Shown one piece after another: positions 17,430 through 27,432 of a stretch of 64,000 nt of DNA (its first letter is position 1; every line of letters starts with the position of its first letter). The stretch comes from UBA8437 sp963582065 (GTDB taxonomy: Bacteria > Planctomycetota > Planctomycetia > Planctomycetales > Planctomycetaceae). Below the pieces are notes generated by a model, which did not search any database, was not told the origin of the DNA, and was given only the letters and a program-made list of their open reading frames with translations. A program made the position numbers and the translations under genes. Where the stretch lies: assembly GCA_963582065.1 (NCBI GenBank), contig CAUZRQ010000013.1, positions 1 through 64,000 of the forward strand, given 5' to 3'.

Positions 17430-18434
17430 ATGGCTGCCAAGATCTACTACGACGACGATGCGGACCTGTCGCTGCTCAAGGACAAGACGATTGCCATTCT
17501 CGGCTATGGCAGCCAGGGCCACGCCCAGGCGCAGAACCTCCGCGACAGCGGGCTCAACGTGGTCGTCGGACAGCGACCGGGCAGCGCGAACTACGACCTG
17601 GCCGTCGAGCATGGGTTCGAGCCATTGTCGATCGAAGACGCGACCCGGGCGGGTGACCTGGTCAACATCCTGCTGCCCGACGAGGTGCAGGGCGATGTCT
17701 TCCGCGAACAGATCCGGCCGAATCTCGAAACCGGCAACTTGTTGCTGTGTTCGCACGGATTCAACATCCACTTCGGTCAGGTGGTGCCGCCCGAAGGTGT
17801 CGACGCGGCGCTGGTGGCCCCCAAGGGGCCGGGACACCTGGTTCGCATCGAGTACGAAAAGGGTGGTGGCGTTCCCTCGCTGATCGCCCTGTTGCCCGGT
17901 GCCTCGGATGAATCCCGCCAGCTGTCGCTGGCCTATGCCAAGGGCATCGGCGGCACCCGTGGCGGCGTGATCGAGACGACGTTTGCCGAGGAGACCGAGA
18001 CCGACCTGTTCGGTGAACAGGTGGTGCTCTGCGGTGGTGTCAGTGCCCTGGTCAAGGCCGCCTACGACACGCTGGTCGAGGCGGGGTACCAGCCCGAGAT
18101 GGCGTACTTCGAGTGCATGCACGAGTTGAAGTTGATTGTCGACTTGTTCTACCAGGGCGGGCTCAACTACATGCGTTACAGCGTGTCGAATACCGCCGAG
18201 TTCGGGGACTACACCCGCGGACCTCGGATCGTCACCGACGAGACAAAGGCCGAGATGAAGAAGATTCTCAAGGAGATCCAGGACGGGCAGTTTGCCCTGG
18301 AGTGGATGCTCGAGAACAAGGCCAACCAGCCGACCTTCCAGGCCAAGCGACGCAACGATCGCAATCACCCGATCGAGCAGGTGGGGCTGGAGCTGCGGCG
18401 GATGATGACCTGGATCGACTCGAAGGAAGTCTAG
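17430..18434 (+). CDS. ilvC: ketol-acid reductoisomerase (class I)
   Basis: A 334-residue short-form (class I) KARI, which converts acetolactate to dihydroxyisovalerate with NADPH and Mg2+. The Rossmann motif is ILGYGSQGHAQAQNLRDSG near residue 25; LVAPKGPGHLVRIEY, the helical knot domain with TETDLFGEQVVLCGG, the active-site EMAYFECMHELKLIVD, and GLNYMRYSVSNTAEFGDY are all in place. The C-terminus stops at DSKEV as expected. It forms an operon with ilvN; a radical SAM gene starts 17 bp after its stop and may be cotranscribed. Confidence 0.97.
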   Translation: MAAKIYYDDDADLSLLKDKTIAILGYGSQGHAQAQNLRDSGLNVVVGQRPGSANYDLAVEHGFEPLSIEDATRAGDLVNILLPDEVQGDVFREQIRPNLETGNLLLCSHGFNIHFGQVVPPEGVDAALVAPKGPGHLVRIEYEKGGGVPSLIALLPGASDESRQLSLAYAKGIGGTRGGVIETTFAEETETDLFGEQVVLCGGVSALVKAAYDTLVEAGYQPEMAYFECMHELKLIVDLFYQGGLNYMRYSVSNTAEFGDYTRGPRIVTDETKAEMKKILKEIQDGQFALEWMLENKANQPTFQAKRRNDRNHPIEQVGLELRRMMTWIDSKEV

Positions 18435-18450
18435 GGGGCGGAACCGGCCG

Positions 18451-19308
18451 ATGACCGCGCTGCAACAACACCGTCATCATCCACGGACGTTCCACGACAA
18501 CCGGTTCGTCTACCCCGTCCTTTCGCGTCGCAGCCACGGGCTGTCCGTCGGGATCAACCTCAATCCCGACAAGGTCTGCAACTTCGACTGCATCTACTGC
18601 CAGGTCGATCGGACCAGCCAGGCCGAGACCCGTTTCGTCGAACTCGACGAGGTTCTCGAGGAGCTCGATGCCCTGTTGGCCCAGGTCGCCGACGGTTCGC
18701 TCTGGGACGATCCCGCCTTCGTCGAAGTCCCCGTCAACCTCCGCCGGTTCAACGACATCGCCTTCTCGGGCGACGGTGAACCGACGACCTACCGGAACTT
18801 CGACGAGATCGTCGAGCGGGTGGCGGAGGTGAAGGCCCGGTGGGGGGGCGAGGAGCCAAAACTGATCCTGATCACCAACGCCAGCATGTTCCATCGTCCC
18901 GCGGTCGAGCGGGGACTCGAGACGCTCGATGCACACAACGGCGAGATCTGGGCGAAGCTCGAGGCGGGGACCGACGAGTACTTCCGGTTGATCGAGCGGA
19001 CGGTGGTGCCGTTTGAGCGGGTGCTGCAGAACATCGCCTCCGCCGCGAGGCGGTGGCCGCTGGTGATCCAGGGCCTGTTCATGCGGGTCCAGGGAGAGGC
19101 TCCGCCGGAGTCGGAGATCGAGGCGTTCTGCGACCGGCTGTGCGAGATCACCGCCGAGGGCGGCCAGCTGAAGCTGGTGCAGGTCTACACCGTGGCGCGG
19201 CCGCCGGCCGAGAGTTTCGTAACGGCACTCCAGGACCGGGAACTGCAGGAGATCGCGTCGCGGGTTCAGACGCGGTGCGGGCTGGCGACCGAGGTGTTCG
19301 GCGGGTAG
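18451..19308 (+). CDS. radical SAM protein (COG0731-like)
   Basis: A 285-residue radical SAM enzyme with the cluster motif CNFDCIYCQVDR near residue 50 (CxxxCxxC) and a GGE-like motif FSGDGEPTTYRNF. The opening FVYPVLSRRSHGLSVGINLNPDKV is the conserved N-terminus of a bacterial family often annotated as wyosine-like or plain radical SAM protein (COG0731). No auxiliary cluster motif is evident at the C-terminus. The substrate is unknown. It lies 17 bp after ilvC and converges with rarA, 28 bp away. Confidence 0.9.
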   Translation: MTALQQHRHHPRTFHDNRFVYPVLSRRSHGLSVGINLNPDKVCNFDCIYCQVDRTSQAETRFVELDEVLEELDALLAQVADGSLWDDPAFVEVPVNLRRFNDIAFSGDGEPTTYRNFDEIVERVAEVKARWGGEEPKLILITNASMFHRPAVERGLETLDAHNGEIWAKLEAGTDEYFRLIERTVVPFERVLQNIASAARRWPLVIQGLFMRVQGEAPPESEIEAFCDRLCEITAEGGQLKLVQVYTVARPPAESFVTALQDRELQEIASRVQTRCGLATEVFGG

Positions 19309-19336
19309 GTCCCGTGGACGGGAGAGCCGAACCCGG

Positions 19337-20647
19337 TCATTGGCTCCGCCTCTGCTTCAGTTCCTCGAGCCGTTGTTTCATCTGGGCCTCGTACCCCCGG
19401 TCGGTCGGTTCGTAGTAGGTCCGGTCGACTCCGAGGTAGTCCTGGTCGACCCAGCCGTCGTCACCGTCGTGGGCGTAGGTGTAACTCTGGCCGTGTCCGA
19501 GTCTCTCGGCCCCGGAGTAGTGCGAATCCTGCAGGTGTCGCGGAACCGGCAGCACCGCCTTGGTGCGGACGTCCTCGATCGCCCGGTCGATGGCGAGATA
19601 GGAGGCGTTGGACTTGGGAGCCAGTGCGAGGTAACAGGTGGCCTGGGCCAGGATGATGCGGCATTCGGGCATCCCCACCCGTTCGGTCGCCTGTGCGGCT
19701 GCATTGGCCAGCATCAGGGCCTGGGGGTCGGCGTTGCCGATGTCCTCGGCTGCCAGGATCACCAGTCGACGGGCCAGGAACCGGGGGTCTTCGCCTGCCT
19801 CGAGCATCCTGGCCAGCCAGTACATCGCCGCGTCGGGGTCGCTGCCCCGCAGGCTCTTGATCAACGCGCTGGCCGCGTCGTAGTGCGTGTCGTCGTCGTA
19901 GCGGACCGCTTTCTTCTGCACCGATTCCTCGGCGACGTCCAGTTCGAGCACCTTGAGGGTGCCGGCGGCGATCGAGAGCACTCCGATTTCGAGTGCGTTG
20001 AGAGCTCGCCGTGCGTCTCCGTCAGCCACCTCGGACAGGAACGCCAACGCCTCGTCGGTGGCAGCCACCTCGAATCGGCCCAGTCCCTGCTCGGTGTCGG
20101 TCAGCGCCCGCTGGAGCAGTCGGCGGATGTCGTCCGGCTGCAGCGGCTGGAACTCGAAGATCTGGCTGCGTGAGACCAGGGGCGAGACGAGCGAGAAGAA
20201 GGGATTGGCGGTGGTGGCCCCGATCAGCCGGACCACGCCGCTCTCGACATCCGGCAGCAGCACGTCCTGCTGCGTGCGGTTGAAGTGGTGCAGTTCGTCG
20301 ACGAACAACAGCGTCCGTCGTTCTCCGGTCGCCAGGCGGTCACGAGCCGACTCGAGCAGTTCTCTGAGTTCCTTGACCCCGGCGGCGGCGGCGTTGAGCC
20401 GTTCGAAGACACACTCGGTCTGCCCGGCGATCAACTCGGCCAGGGACGTCTTCCCGGTTCCGGGGGGTCCGTAGAAGATGGCCGAGCTGAGCCGATCGGC
20501 GTCGAGGATGCGGCGGAGCAGCTGGCCGGGACCGAGGAAATGCTGTTGCCCGACGAACTCGTCGAGGTTCCTCGGCCGCATGCGGGCCGCCAGCGGTCGC
20601 GCCCGGTCCAGGTTGGCCGTCTCGGCCTGTTCGAACAGCCCGGTCAT
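19337..20647 (-). CDS. rarA: replication-associated recombination protein A (AAA+ ATPase)
   Basis: A 436-residue MgsA/RarA/WRNIP1 family ATPase acting at stalled replication forks. Walker A is GPPGTGKT (60-67), Walker B LLFVDELHHFN, sensor 1 GATTANPFFSL. The N-terminus (RPLAARMRPRNLDEFVGQQH) and the C-terminal tetramerisation region with HYDAASALIKSLRGSDPDAAMYWLARML are typical. The last 20 residues are charged. Length is normal. It is monocistronic-looking, with 326 bp without a gene upstream before the DUF4912 gene. Confidence 0.95.
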   Translation of the reverse strand: MTGLFEQAETANLDRARPLAARMRPRNLDEFVGQQHFLGPGQLLRRILDADRLSSAIFYGPPGTGKTSLAELIAGQTECVFERLNAAAAGVKELRELLESARDRLATGERRTLLFVDELHHFNRTQQDVLLPDVESGVVRLIGATTANPFFSLVSPLVSRSQIFEFQPLQPDDIRRLLQRALTDTEQGLGRFEVAATDEALAFLSEVADGDARRALNALEIGVLSIAAGTLKVLELDVAEESVQKKAVRYDDDTHYDAASALIKSLRGSDPDAAMYWLARMLEAGEDPRFLARRLVILAAEDIGNADPQALMLANAAAQATERVGMPECRIILAQATCYLALAPKSNASYLAIDRAIEDVRTKAVLPVPRHLQDSHYSGAERLGHGQSYTYAHDGDDGWVDQDYLGVDRTYYEPTDRGYEAQMKQRLEELKQRRSQ

Positions 20648-20973
20648 GACACCAGACTAAGCGCCGGAGATCAAAAGGGAAGCGGGTTAAAAGAAAGAGG
20701 CCTTCGCCAAGAAACCCCGGACTGGGTTTTGTTTGGACCCGTAAGAATTAGGTGGGGACCACCCGTCCGGGTTGTGTGAGCCGAGCCGGGTGGCTCGGAT
20801 ATACACGCGGCCGTCCGTGGACGGTCCCCTGGGTCATGCTTGTAGGGTCAACAAAATCGTGCCCGGATTGGCAAAAGGCCTGACGGGTCGCCGAAGCGAT
20901 CCGACGAACCGATCCTAGTCGGCAGCCGGAGGTCGGGCAAGAGGTGATGTTGCGTGGCGAGGATCGGCCGGTT
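20648..20973. other. 326-bp gene-free stretch with several strong hairpins
   Basis: The gap between the rarA start and the stop of the DUF4912 gene, both on the minus strand. No plausible coding frame was seen. It holds a three-way-junction-like fold (20716-20771), a perfect 7-bp stem with a GGGT loop at 20781-20798, and a 6-bp inverted repeat at 20811-20824. Part of this may be the terminator of the DUF4912 gene and the leader of rarA. Local composition is less GC-rich than the surrounding genes, as is common for structured RNA or promoters. Confidence 0.6.
20716..20771. ncRNA. candidate structured RNA (three-way junction)
   Basis: A 56-nt segment closes with a perfect 7-bp stem (20716-20722 with 20765-20771). 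Inside are two smaller hairpins: GGGT/ACCC (20724-20727 with 20737-20740, 9-nt loop) and GGTGG/CCACC (20751-20755 with 20759-20763, GGA loop), separated by an A-rich joining strand GTAAGAATTA. The fold can form on either strand. I compared it mentally with hammerhead, 6S, SRP and RNase P RNA motifs and found no match. Evidence is folding by eye only; compensatory changes in relatives would be needed. Confidence 0.3.
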
Positions 20974-21918
20974 CTAGGACTGACCTTCCATCGGCTCGGG
21001 GTCGAGCAGCTTGAGGTGTCGTTCCACCGCCAACGCCACCCGCCGCCGGCTGGCCCGGTTGCCGGCCGTGGCGGTGGCCGGGACGAACCGCCGTCCGTTC
21101 TCCAGGGGCAGCCTCAACTCGAACCGCCCGTCGCGGCCGACCCGGACCGAGGACTTGTCGAGTTCGATCAGTGTTTCGGGAGCGGTCCGACCGTAGATGA
21201 CCAGGTCGGTGTGGATTTCCAGCGGCAGGTCGTGATCGTCGTGCCCGTTTGATGATGTCGAGTGGTGCGAACCGGCGGCCTCCGCTGCCGGAGTGTTCGG
21301 CCGACGGCCGTCCTCCGGCTGGCCTCCGCGGCTTGTGGAGACGGGGTCGGAGTGCGAGAGCGCAAAGAATTCGCCGCCGGGGACCGAAAAACCCAGCTGG
21401 AGCCGGTAGGGGAGACCGGGTTGGTCGATCTCGATACAGCATTCGCCTATCTCGAGCCGCACGACGATGTCTCGGACCCGCGACTCGGCGGTTGGCCCCC
21501 CCGCCTCGTCGGTGATCCTCGACAACCGCAGCACTATCCGGGCACGGTGCCAGTCGCTGCCCAGGGCCGACTCGGCCCGGGTCAACATTTCCGGCGAGAC
21601 ATTCCAGCGTGTCGAGAGCCATCTCGAGCTGACCGGTTCGGCGATCAGCACGTCGTCTCGGCCACCGGTGACCCCGGTGACCCCCACGTGGGTCGGCACC
21701 TGCGGCTTCGGACGGGCCTTCTTGCGACGGCTGCCATCGGTCGACCCGGCGGCATTCGCCAGGGCGTCGATCAACTCGGCTTTTCGCATCGGGTGCCAGC
21801 CGGGGATCCGCCGTCGGCGGGCCAACTGGGCCAGTTGCTTGCGGGTCTTGCCCTGCAGGGACTGGCGATAGGTGGCGTTGTGAGACCGAACCGACCGGCC
21901 GTTTCCGTTGCCCACCAT
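20974..21918 (-). CDS. DUF4912 domain protein with Rho-N/SAP-like N-terminus
   Basis: A 314-residue protein. The N-terminal part (YRQSLQGKTRKQLAQLARRR followed by MRKAELIDALAN) resembles a Rho-N or SAP nucleic-acid-binding helix pair. The centre (SSRWLSTRWNVSPEMLTRAE, then DWHRARIVLRLSRI and a long variable loop) matches DUF4912, a domain of unknown function seen in planctomycetes, cyanobacteria and Firmicutes. The C-terminus has GRDGRFELRLPLENGRRFVP, shared with many family members. A strong GAGGAGG lies 7 bp upstream of the ATG at 21918. Divergent from the ATP synthase operon. A nucleic-acid-associated role is inference. Confidence 0.8.
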   Translation of the reverse strand: MVGNGNGRSVRSHNATYRQSLQGKTRKQLAQLARRRRIPGWHPMRKAELIDALANAAGSTDGSRRKKARPKPQVPTHVGVTGVTGGRDDVLIAEPVSSRWLSTRWNVSPEMLTRAESALGSDWHRARIVLRLSRITDEAGGPTAESRVRDIVVRLEIGECCIEIDQPGLPYRLQLGFSVPGGEFFALSHSDPVSTSRGGQPEDGRRPNTPAAEAAGSHHSTSSNGHDDHDLPLEIHTDLVIYGRTAPETLIELDKSSVRVGRDGRFELRLPLENGRRFVPATATAGNRASRRRVALAVERHLKLLDPEPMEGQS

Positions 21919-22243
21919 CAGGCCGCCTCCTCACCGCCGTACAGACAGAGGAAAACCAACACAGCAGTGCGGCCGTCCGTGCCCGCTGCGATCGCCGGGA
22001 GGCGAAGTGCGATTGCCAGAAAATCCCTCCGCGAGGGAGGGGTTTGGTTGATCGAATGGTTGACAACTAGTGCTTGGTTTCTACCACGACCAGAACCGTC
22101 TGTTCAACCGAATCGACCTGTTGAGGTTCGCCGGGAACCGGTTCTCAGCCAGCCCGAGAACGGCAATCTCACAGGTTTGACATCCCGTGGGGTGACCAAT
22201 AAACTGATCGCCACCTGTTCGGATCTGAGACGGAGAGGCCGCC
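21919..22243. other. 325-bp divergent intergenic region before the atp operon
   Basis: Separates the minus-strand DUF4912 gene from the plus-strand atp genes. It contains a 6-bp perfect stem with a 5-nt loop (22025-22041, CCCTCC/GGAGGG), a consensus TTGACA at 22060-22065 without a good -10, and the well-formed promoter at 22178-22206. No coding frame with support was seen. The hairpin lies upstream of both -35 boxes, so it is not an attenuator of the promoter described. Confidence 0.6.
22178..22206 (+). promoter_or_regulatory. sigma-70-like promoter of the ATP synthase operon
   Basis: A perfect -35 box TTGACA (22178-22183), an ideal 17-bp spacer and a -10 box TAAACT (22201-22206, four of six consensus positions). 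Transcription would begin near 22213, about 30 nt before the first ATG at 22244, which is preceded by GGAG at 22233-22236. It is the best promoter match noticed in the window, consistent with high constitutive expression of ATP synthase. Confidence 0.7.
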
Positions 22244-22537
22244 ATGACCGGACGTCGAATGGGCTCTCGTACACCGGCGGCTGAAGCCATGTACTGGGTG
22301 TCGACGGTGACGACGGTTGGGCTGGTGATGGCGGTTCCGGCAGGCGTGGGTGTTTGGTTCGACCGGCTCTGGGGGACGTCTCCCTGGCTGGTCATCCCGG
22401 GCGCTCTTGTCGGGTTTGCCGTGGCAATGCGGTTCCTGCTTCAACTGGCCAATTCACAACAGTCACAGACAACAAGACGCCGGTCACCGCAGCCTTCATC
22501 GGACAGTGGTCACGTCGACGAGCCGCCTGGTTCATGA
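22244..22537 (+). CDS. AtpZ/AtpI-like small membrane protein
   Basis: A 97-residue protein with two membrane helices (WVSTVTTVGLVMAVPAGVGVWF and PWLVIPGALVGFAVAMRFLLQL) and a polar Ser/Gln-rich tail. The spacing of the helices around GVWFDRLWGTSPWLVIPGALVGF matches the AtpZ/AtpI family, small proteins encoded at the head of atp operons that assist c-ring assembly or Mg2+ handling. First gene of the operon; its stop overlaps the next start by 4 bp (ATGA). Confidence 0.8.
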   Translation: MTGRRMGSRTPAAEAMYWVSTVTTVGLVMAVPAGVGVWFDRLWGTSPWLVIPGALVGFAVAMRFLLQLANSQQSQTTRRRSPQPSSDSGHVDEPPGS

Positions 22538-22971
22538 CCTCCCCCAATCAATCGCCTGATCAACAGCCGGTTCGCTGGCCGGTTCGCCAACTGCTTGGCC
22601 TGAGCGGCGTGCTGGCCGTGGTCTGGATCGTGCTGGCCGTCCCAATCGTGATCTACAGCGGCAGTGCGGGGCTCGAGGGTCTGTGTTGGGCGGTGATCCT
22701 GTGCCTGGTGCCGGGTTGCCTGGTGGTGGGGCTGCAGGAAATTGTCCCGTCGATGTCGGCAGCACCTCACGCGGTGATGTTGGCCACGGTGGTGCGGATG
22801 CTGTTCGTGACCGGCGGTGTAGTGTTGCTGCGAGCGATTCGGCCGGAATTGCTGACGATGGAATTCGTCGCGTGCCTGGTGATCAGCTACCTCGCGGCGT
22901 TGGCGGCGGAATCGTACTACCTGCTGCGGCTGGTGAATCCCGTGCCGGAATCGACCCAGGAACCGAACTGA
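22534..22971 (+). CDS. AtpI-like ATP synthase operon membrane protein
   Basis: A 145-residue protein with four predicted membrane helices (LLGLSGVLAVVWIVLAVPIVI, GLCWAVILCLVPGCLVVGL, AVMLATVVRMLFVTGGVVLL, EFVACLVISYLAALAAESYYLL). Position between the AtpZ-like gene and atpB, and the four-helix pattern, fit the uncI/AtpI group. ATG 22534 overlaps the upstream stop by 4 bp, and the TGA overlaps the atpB start (TGATG). Sequence similarity to AtpI is weak by eye; the call rests mostly on context and topology. Confidence 0.65.
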   Translation: MTSPNQSPDQQPVRWPVRQLLGLSGVLAVVWIVLAVPIVIYSGSAGLEGLCWAVILCLVPGCLVVGLQEIVPSMSAAPHAVMLATVVRMLFVTGGVVLLRAIRPELLTMEFVACLVISYLAALAAESYYLLRLVNPVPESTQEPN

Positions 22972-23849
22972 TGGCGTCCGGACACTCAGACGTTTTCCAC
23001 CATGTGCGGGACTTCCCGTACTTCGAGCTGCCGTTTGGGCAGAAGCTGCCGCTGCCGAGCTTCGGCGAGTTTGAACTGACCAGGTTCATGGTGCTGCAGG
23101 TGGTGGCCTTCGTGGCGGCATTGTTGATCTTCCGCGGGCTGGCACGACGCGTGTCGGGCGGTACGCCGGTGACCGGTCGGTGGTGGAATTTCTGGGAGAT
23201 GCTGGCGCTGTTCATTCGCGACGAGGTGGTCCGACCGACGATTGGTGACGGTCATCACGACGATCACCCCGACGATCACGAGGGTCAGCATGGCAGTGCC
23301 GATGCGGTAGCGACCGGCGGACATCCGGCTGACAAGTACCTGCCGTTCGTCTGGTCGTGCTTTTTTTACGTGTTGTTCTGCAACCTGCTCGGGGCGGTGC
23401 CCTGGATGGGTTCGGCCACGGCCGAGATCAACGTGACGGGGGCCCTGGCCGTTGTCGCCTTCGGAGCGACGCTGTTTTTCGGCACCAGAGAAATGGGGGT
23501 CGTGGGGTTCTGGAAAAACCAGGTCCCCGGTCTCGATCTGTCGCCGGCTCTGAAGATTGTCCTGCTGCCGATGATCTGGGTGATCGAGGTGATGGGTCTG
23601 TTCATCAAGCACGGCGTGTTGAGCGTTCGGTTGTTCGCCAACATCATGGCCGGTCACACGGTGATCGCCGTCATCCTGGGCTTCATCGCCCTGGCGTCCG
23701 ATTCCTGGGTGTTTTACCTGGTGACACCGGCCAGCATCGTGGGCCAGATCCTGATCGGAGGGCTCGAGTTGTTCGTGGCGTTCCTGCAGGCCTACGTGTT
23801 TGCCTTCCTGTCGGTCCTGTTCATCGGAGCGGCGATCCACAAGCACTAG
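22971..23849 (+). CDS. atpB: F0F1 ATP synthase subunit a
   Basis: A 292-residue membrane subunit forming the proton half-channels. The essential arginine lies in LSVRLFANIMAGHTVIAVILG, and the last helix region (GGLELFVAFLQAYVFAFLSVLFIGAAI) is canonical. The N-terminal region has FTRFMVLQVV-like family features (FELTRFMVLQVVAFVAALLIF). Odd: between the first helix and PFVWSCFFYVLFCNLLG is a hydrophilic insert rich in His and Asp (DGHHDDHPDDHEGQHG, about residues 91-106). The start overlaps the preceding stop (TGATG). Length is slightly above the usual 230-280. Confidence 0.97.
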   Translation: MASGHSDVFHHVRDFPYFELPFGQKLPLPSFGEFELTRFMVLQVVAFVAALLIFRGLARRVSGGTPVTGRWWNFWEMLALFIRDEVVRPTIGDGHHDDHPDDHEGQHGSADAVATGGHPADKYLPFVWSCFFYVLFCNLLGAVPWMGSATAEINVTGALAVVAFGATLFFGTREMGVVGFWKNQVPGLDLSPALKIVLLPMIWVIEVMGLFIKHGVLSVRLFANIMAGHTVIAVILGFIALASDSWVFYLVTPASIVGQILIGGLELFVAFLQAYVFAFLSVLFIGAAIHKH

Positions 23850-23936
23850 TCGAGGAGACAACACACCGGAAGCGGCGGCCTGGTTGAGAGACCGGGACGT
23901 GGTTGCTTCAATGGCTGCTTCGTGATGAATCGGCCA

Positions 23937-23958
23937 GGTCCGGACGCGAGTCCGGCCC
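23937..23958 (+). other. intercistronic hairpin between atpB and atpE
   Basis: Stem of eight base pairs with one mismatch (GGtCCGGAC / GTCCGGcCC) closed by a GCGA tetraloop of the stable GNRA class, in the 209-bp atpB-atpE gap. There is no T-run after it, so it is not an intrinsic terminator. Such elements can stabilise the downstream message, which would fit the higher copy number needed for subunit c. Function is inferred. Confidence 0.5.
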
Positions 23959-24058
23959 GCTTGTTACAGGTCCTTTTCCAAGAGAGTTCAAGAGAGGGTC
24001 TGATCGGCCACCGAAAAATGGGTTACGGGGCTGACAGATTGACCAAGGAGAAATCGAA

Positions 24059-24430
24059 GTGACTATGCGAATTGCTGTGATGGCAGTGGCCATCTTGTTG
24101 ATGACGGGGTTTGTTGCGATGGCCCAGGAGGGTGGCGACGGTGTGAAAACCGACGATCCCGCCGCCGTGCCTGACACGGCCGAGGAGGGTGACGGTGCTG
24201 CCGACGCTCACGCCGCCGTACCGCTGATCAACTTCGGTGGGGCGTTGGGTGCGGGTATCGTGATCCTGGGTGCCGGACTCGGCATTGGGAGAATCGGAGC
24301 TTCGGCCGTCGAGAGCATGGCACGTCAGCCGGAGATCCACTCGAACATCCAGACCGCGATGATCATTGCGGCGGCGTTGATCGAAGGCGTGACGTTCTTT
24401 GCACTGATCATCTGTATCATGTCGGTCTGA
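24059..24430 (+). CDS. atpE: F0F1 ATP synthase subunit c with N-terminal signal-peptide-like extension
   Basis: A 123-residue subunit c, about 45 residues longer than usual. Residues 1-23 look like a signal peptide (MRIAVMAVAILLMTGFVAMAQ), 24-54 are an acidic linker, then come the two canonical hairpin helices: GALGAGIVILGAGLGIGRIGA and TAMIIAAALIEGVTFFALIICIM. The proton-binding carboxylate is E109. The Gln and Glu-Ser pattern of sodium-binding c subunits is absent, so H+ coupling is likely. GTG 24059 lies 8 bp after AAGGAG (24045-24050); ATG 24065 would be 14 bp away, so GTG is preferred. The loop RQPE is intact. Confidence 0.95.
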   Translation: MTMRIAVMAVAILLMTGFVAMAQEGGDGVKTDDPAAVPDTAEEGDGAADAHAAVPLINFGGALGAGIVILGAGLGIGRIGASAVESMARQPEIHSNIQTAMIIAAALIEGVTFFALIICIMSV

Positions 24431-24462
24431 CCGGTTTTCCGTTCCGTCAGGCATCGGACTTG

Positions 24463-24478
24463 GCGAACTCGCGTTCGC
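24463..24478 (+). other. intercistronic hairpin between atpE and atpF
   Basis: A perfect 6-bp stem GCGAAC/GTTCGC with a TCGC loop in the 111-bp gap between the subunit c stop and the subunit b start. No T-run follows. Together with the atpB-atpE hairpin it brackets atpE, as expected for elements that protect or separately set the level of the c-subunit message. Inference from position only. Confidence 0.4.
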
Positions 24479-24541
24479 TACTCCGGCACTGCTGGCGAAT
24501 GGAAACGGTGAGACTTGCAGGACTGTAGTAAAGGCGTCGTG

Positions 24542-25129
24542 ATGCGCAGGTTCTCAACTCCTCGCCCATTGGTAGCCGCCGTCGCGTGGCTGATTGGTTC
24601 GCTTCCCGCGGTGGCCGAGGCCGCCGAGGAGGGTGTGCCGTTGAGCTTCAAGACCGACTTGGCGATCTGGTCGCTGGTGGTCTTCGTGCTGTTCGTCTTC
24701 GTGTTGAAGAAGATTGCCTGGGGTCCCCTGTCCGCCGGGCTCGACGCCCGTGAGCAGCGGATCCGCGAGGACATTGCCGGTGCCGAGTCGGCTCGCGAGC
24801 GGGCCGAGGCGATGCTGGCTGATCACGAGGCGAAACTGGCGGGCGTGCAGGAGGAGGTCAAGGAGATCCTGGCCGAGGCGCGGGGAGATGCCGAGCACAC
24901 CAAGAACGAGATCATGGCGGCAGCGCAAAGCGAGGCCGAGGCGACTCGAGATCGGGCGATTGGAGAAATCGAGCGGGCCCGTGACCAGGCCCTCAAGGAA
25001 CTCTTCGACCAGGTCTCGACGCAGGTCGCCGCTGCGACCGAGCACGTGCTGGGGCGATCGCTGGATGCGGCCGACCAGCAGCGGTTGATTGGCGAGGCAC
25101 TGGCGGAAATGACTTCGGAGTCGAATTGA
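24542..25129 (+). CDS. atpF: F0F1 ATP synthase subunit b
   Basis: A 195-residue peripheral stalk subunit. An N-terminal signal-peptide-like segment (PLVAAVAWLIGSLPAVAEA) precedes the membrane anchor (LAIWSLVVFVLFVFVLKKIAW), then a long charged helix (EQRIREDIAGAESARERAEAML onwards) forms the dimeric stator. The ordinary subunit b begins directly with the anchor, so the leader is extra, as in subunit c. AAAGG at 24530-24534 supports ATG 24542; in-frame TTG 24515 and GTG 24539 are less likely. Confidence 0.95.
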   Translation: MRRFSTPRPLVAAVAWLIGSLPAVAEAAEEGVPLSFKTDLAIWSLVVFVLFVFVLKKIAWGPLSAGLDAREQRIREDIAGAESARERAEAMLADHEAKLAGVQEEVKEILAEARGDAEHTKNEIMAAAQSEAEATRDRAIGEIERARDQALKELFDQVSTQVAAATEHVLGRSLDAADQQRLIGEALAEMTSESN

Positions 25130-25161
25130 GCAACCTGGAGCGAGACGAGAGGAACGGCTAG

Positions 25162-27361
<2,200 letters not shown>

Positions 27362-27432
27362 AACCAGGCAGGCCGGTTGTTCGGCCCAAGCGTCATTTTT
27401 TGTCACTGCACCCTTGAGTTGAAACGCCGGCG

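Noticed and set aside
20716..20771. Hammerhead ribozyme
   Set aside because: A GAAA occurs next to the fold, but the required CUGANGA core is missing.
22060..22065. Additional TTGACA as a second atp promoter
   Set aside because: No acceptable -10 box lies 16-18 bp downstream; the promoter at 22178-22206 is clearly better.
24227..24430. Sodium-coupled ATP synthase
   Set aside because: The Gln in helix 1 and the Ser/Thr after the essential Glu that define Na+ sites are absent (E109 is followed by Gly).
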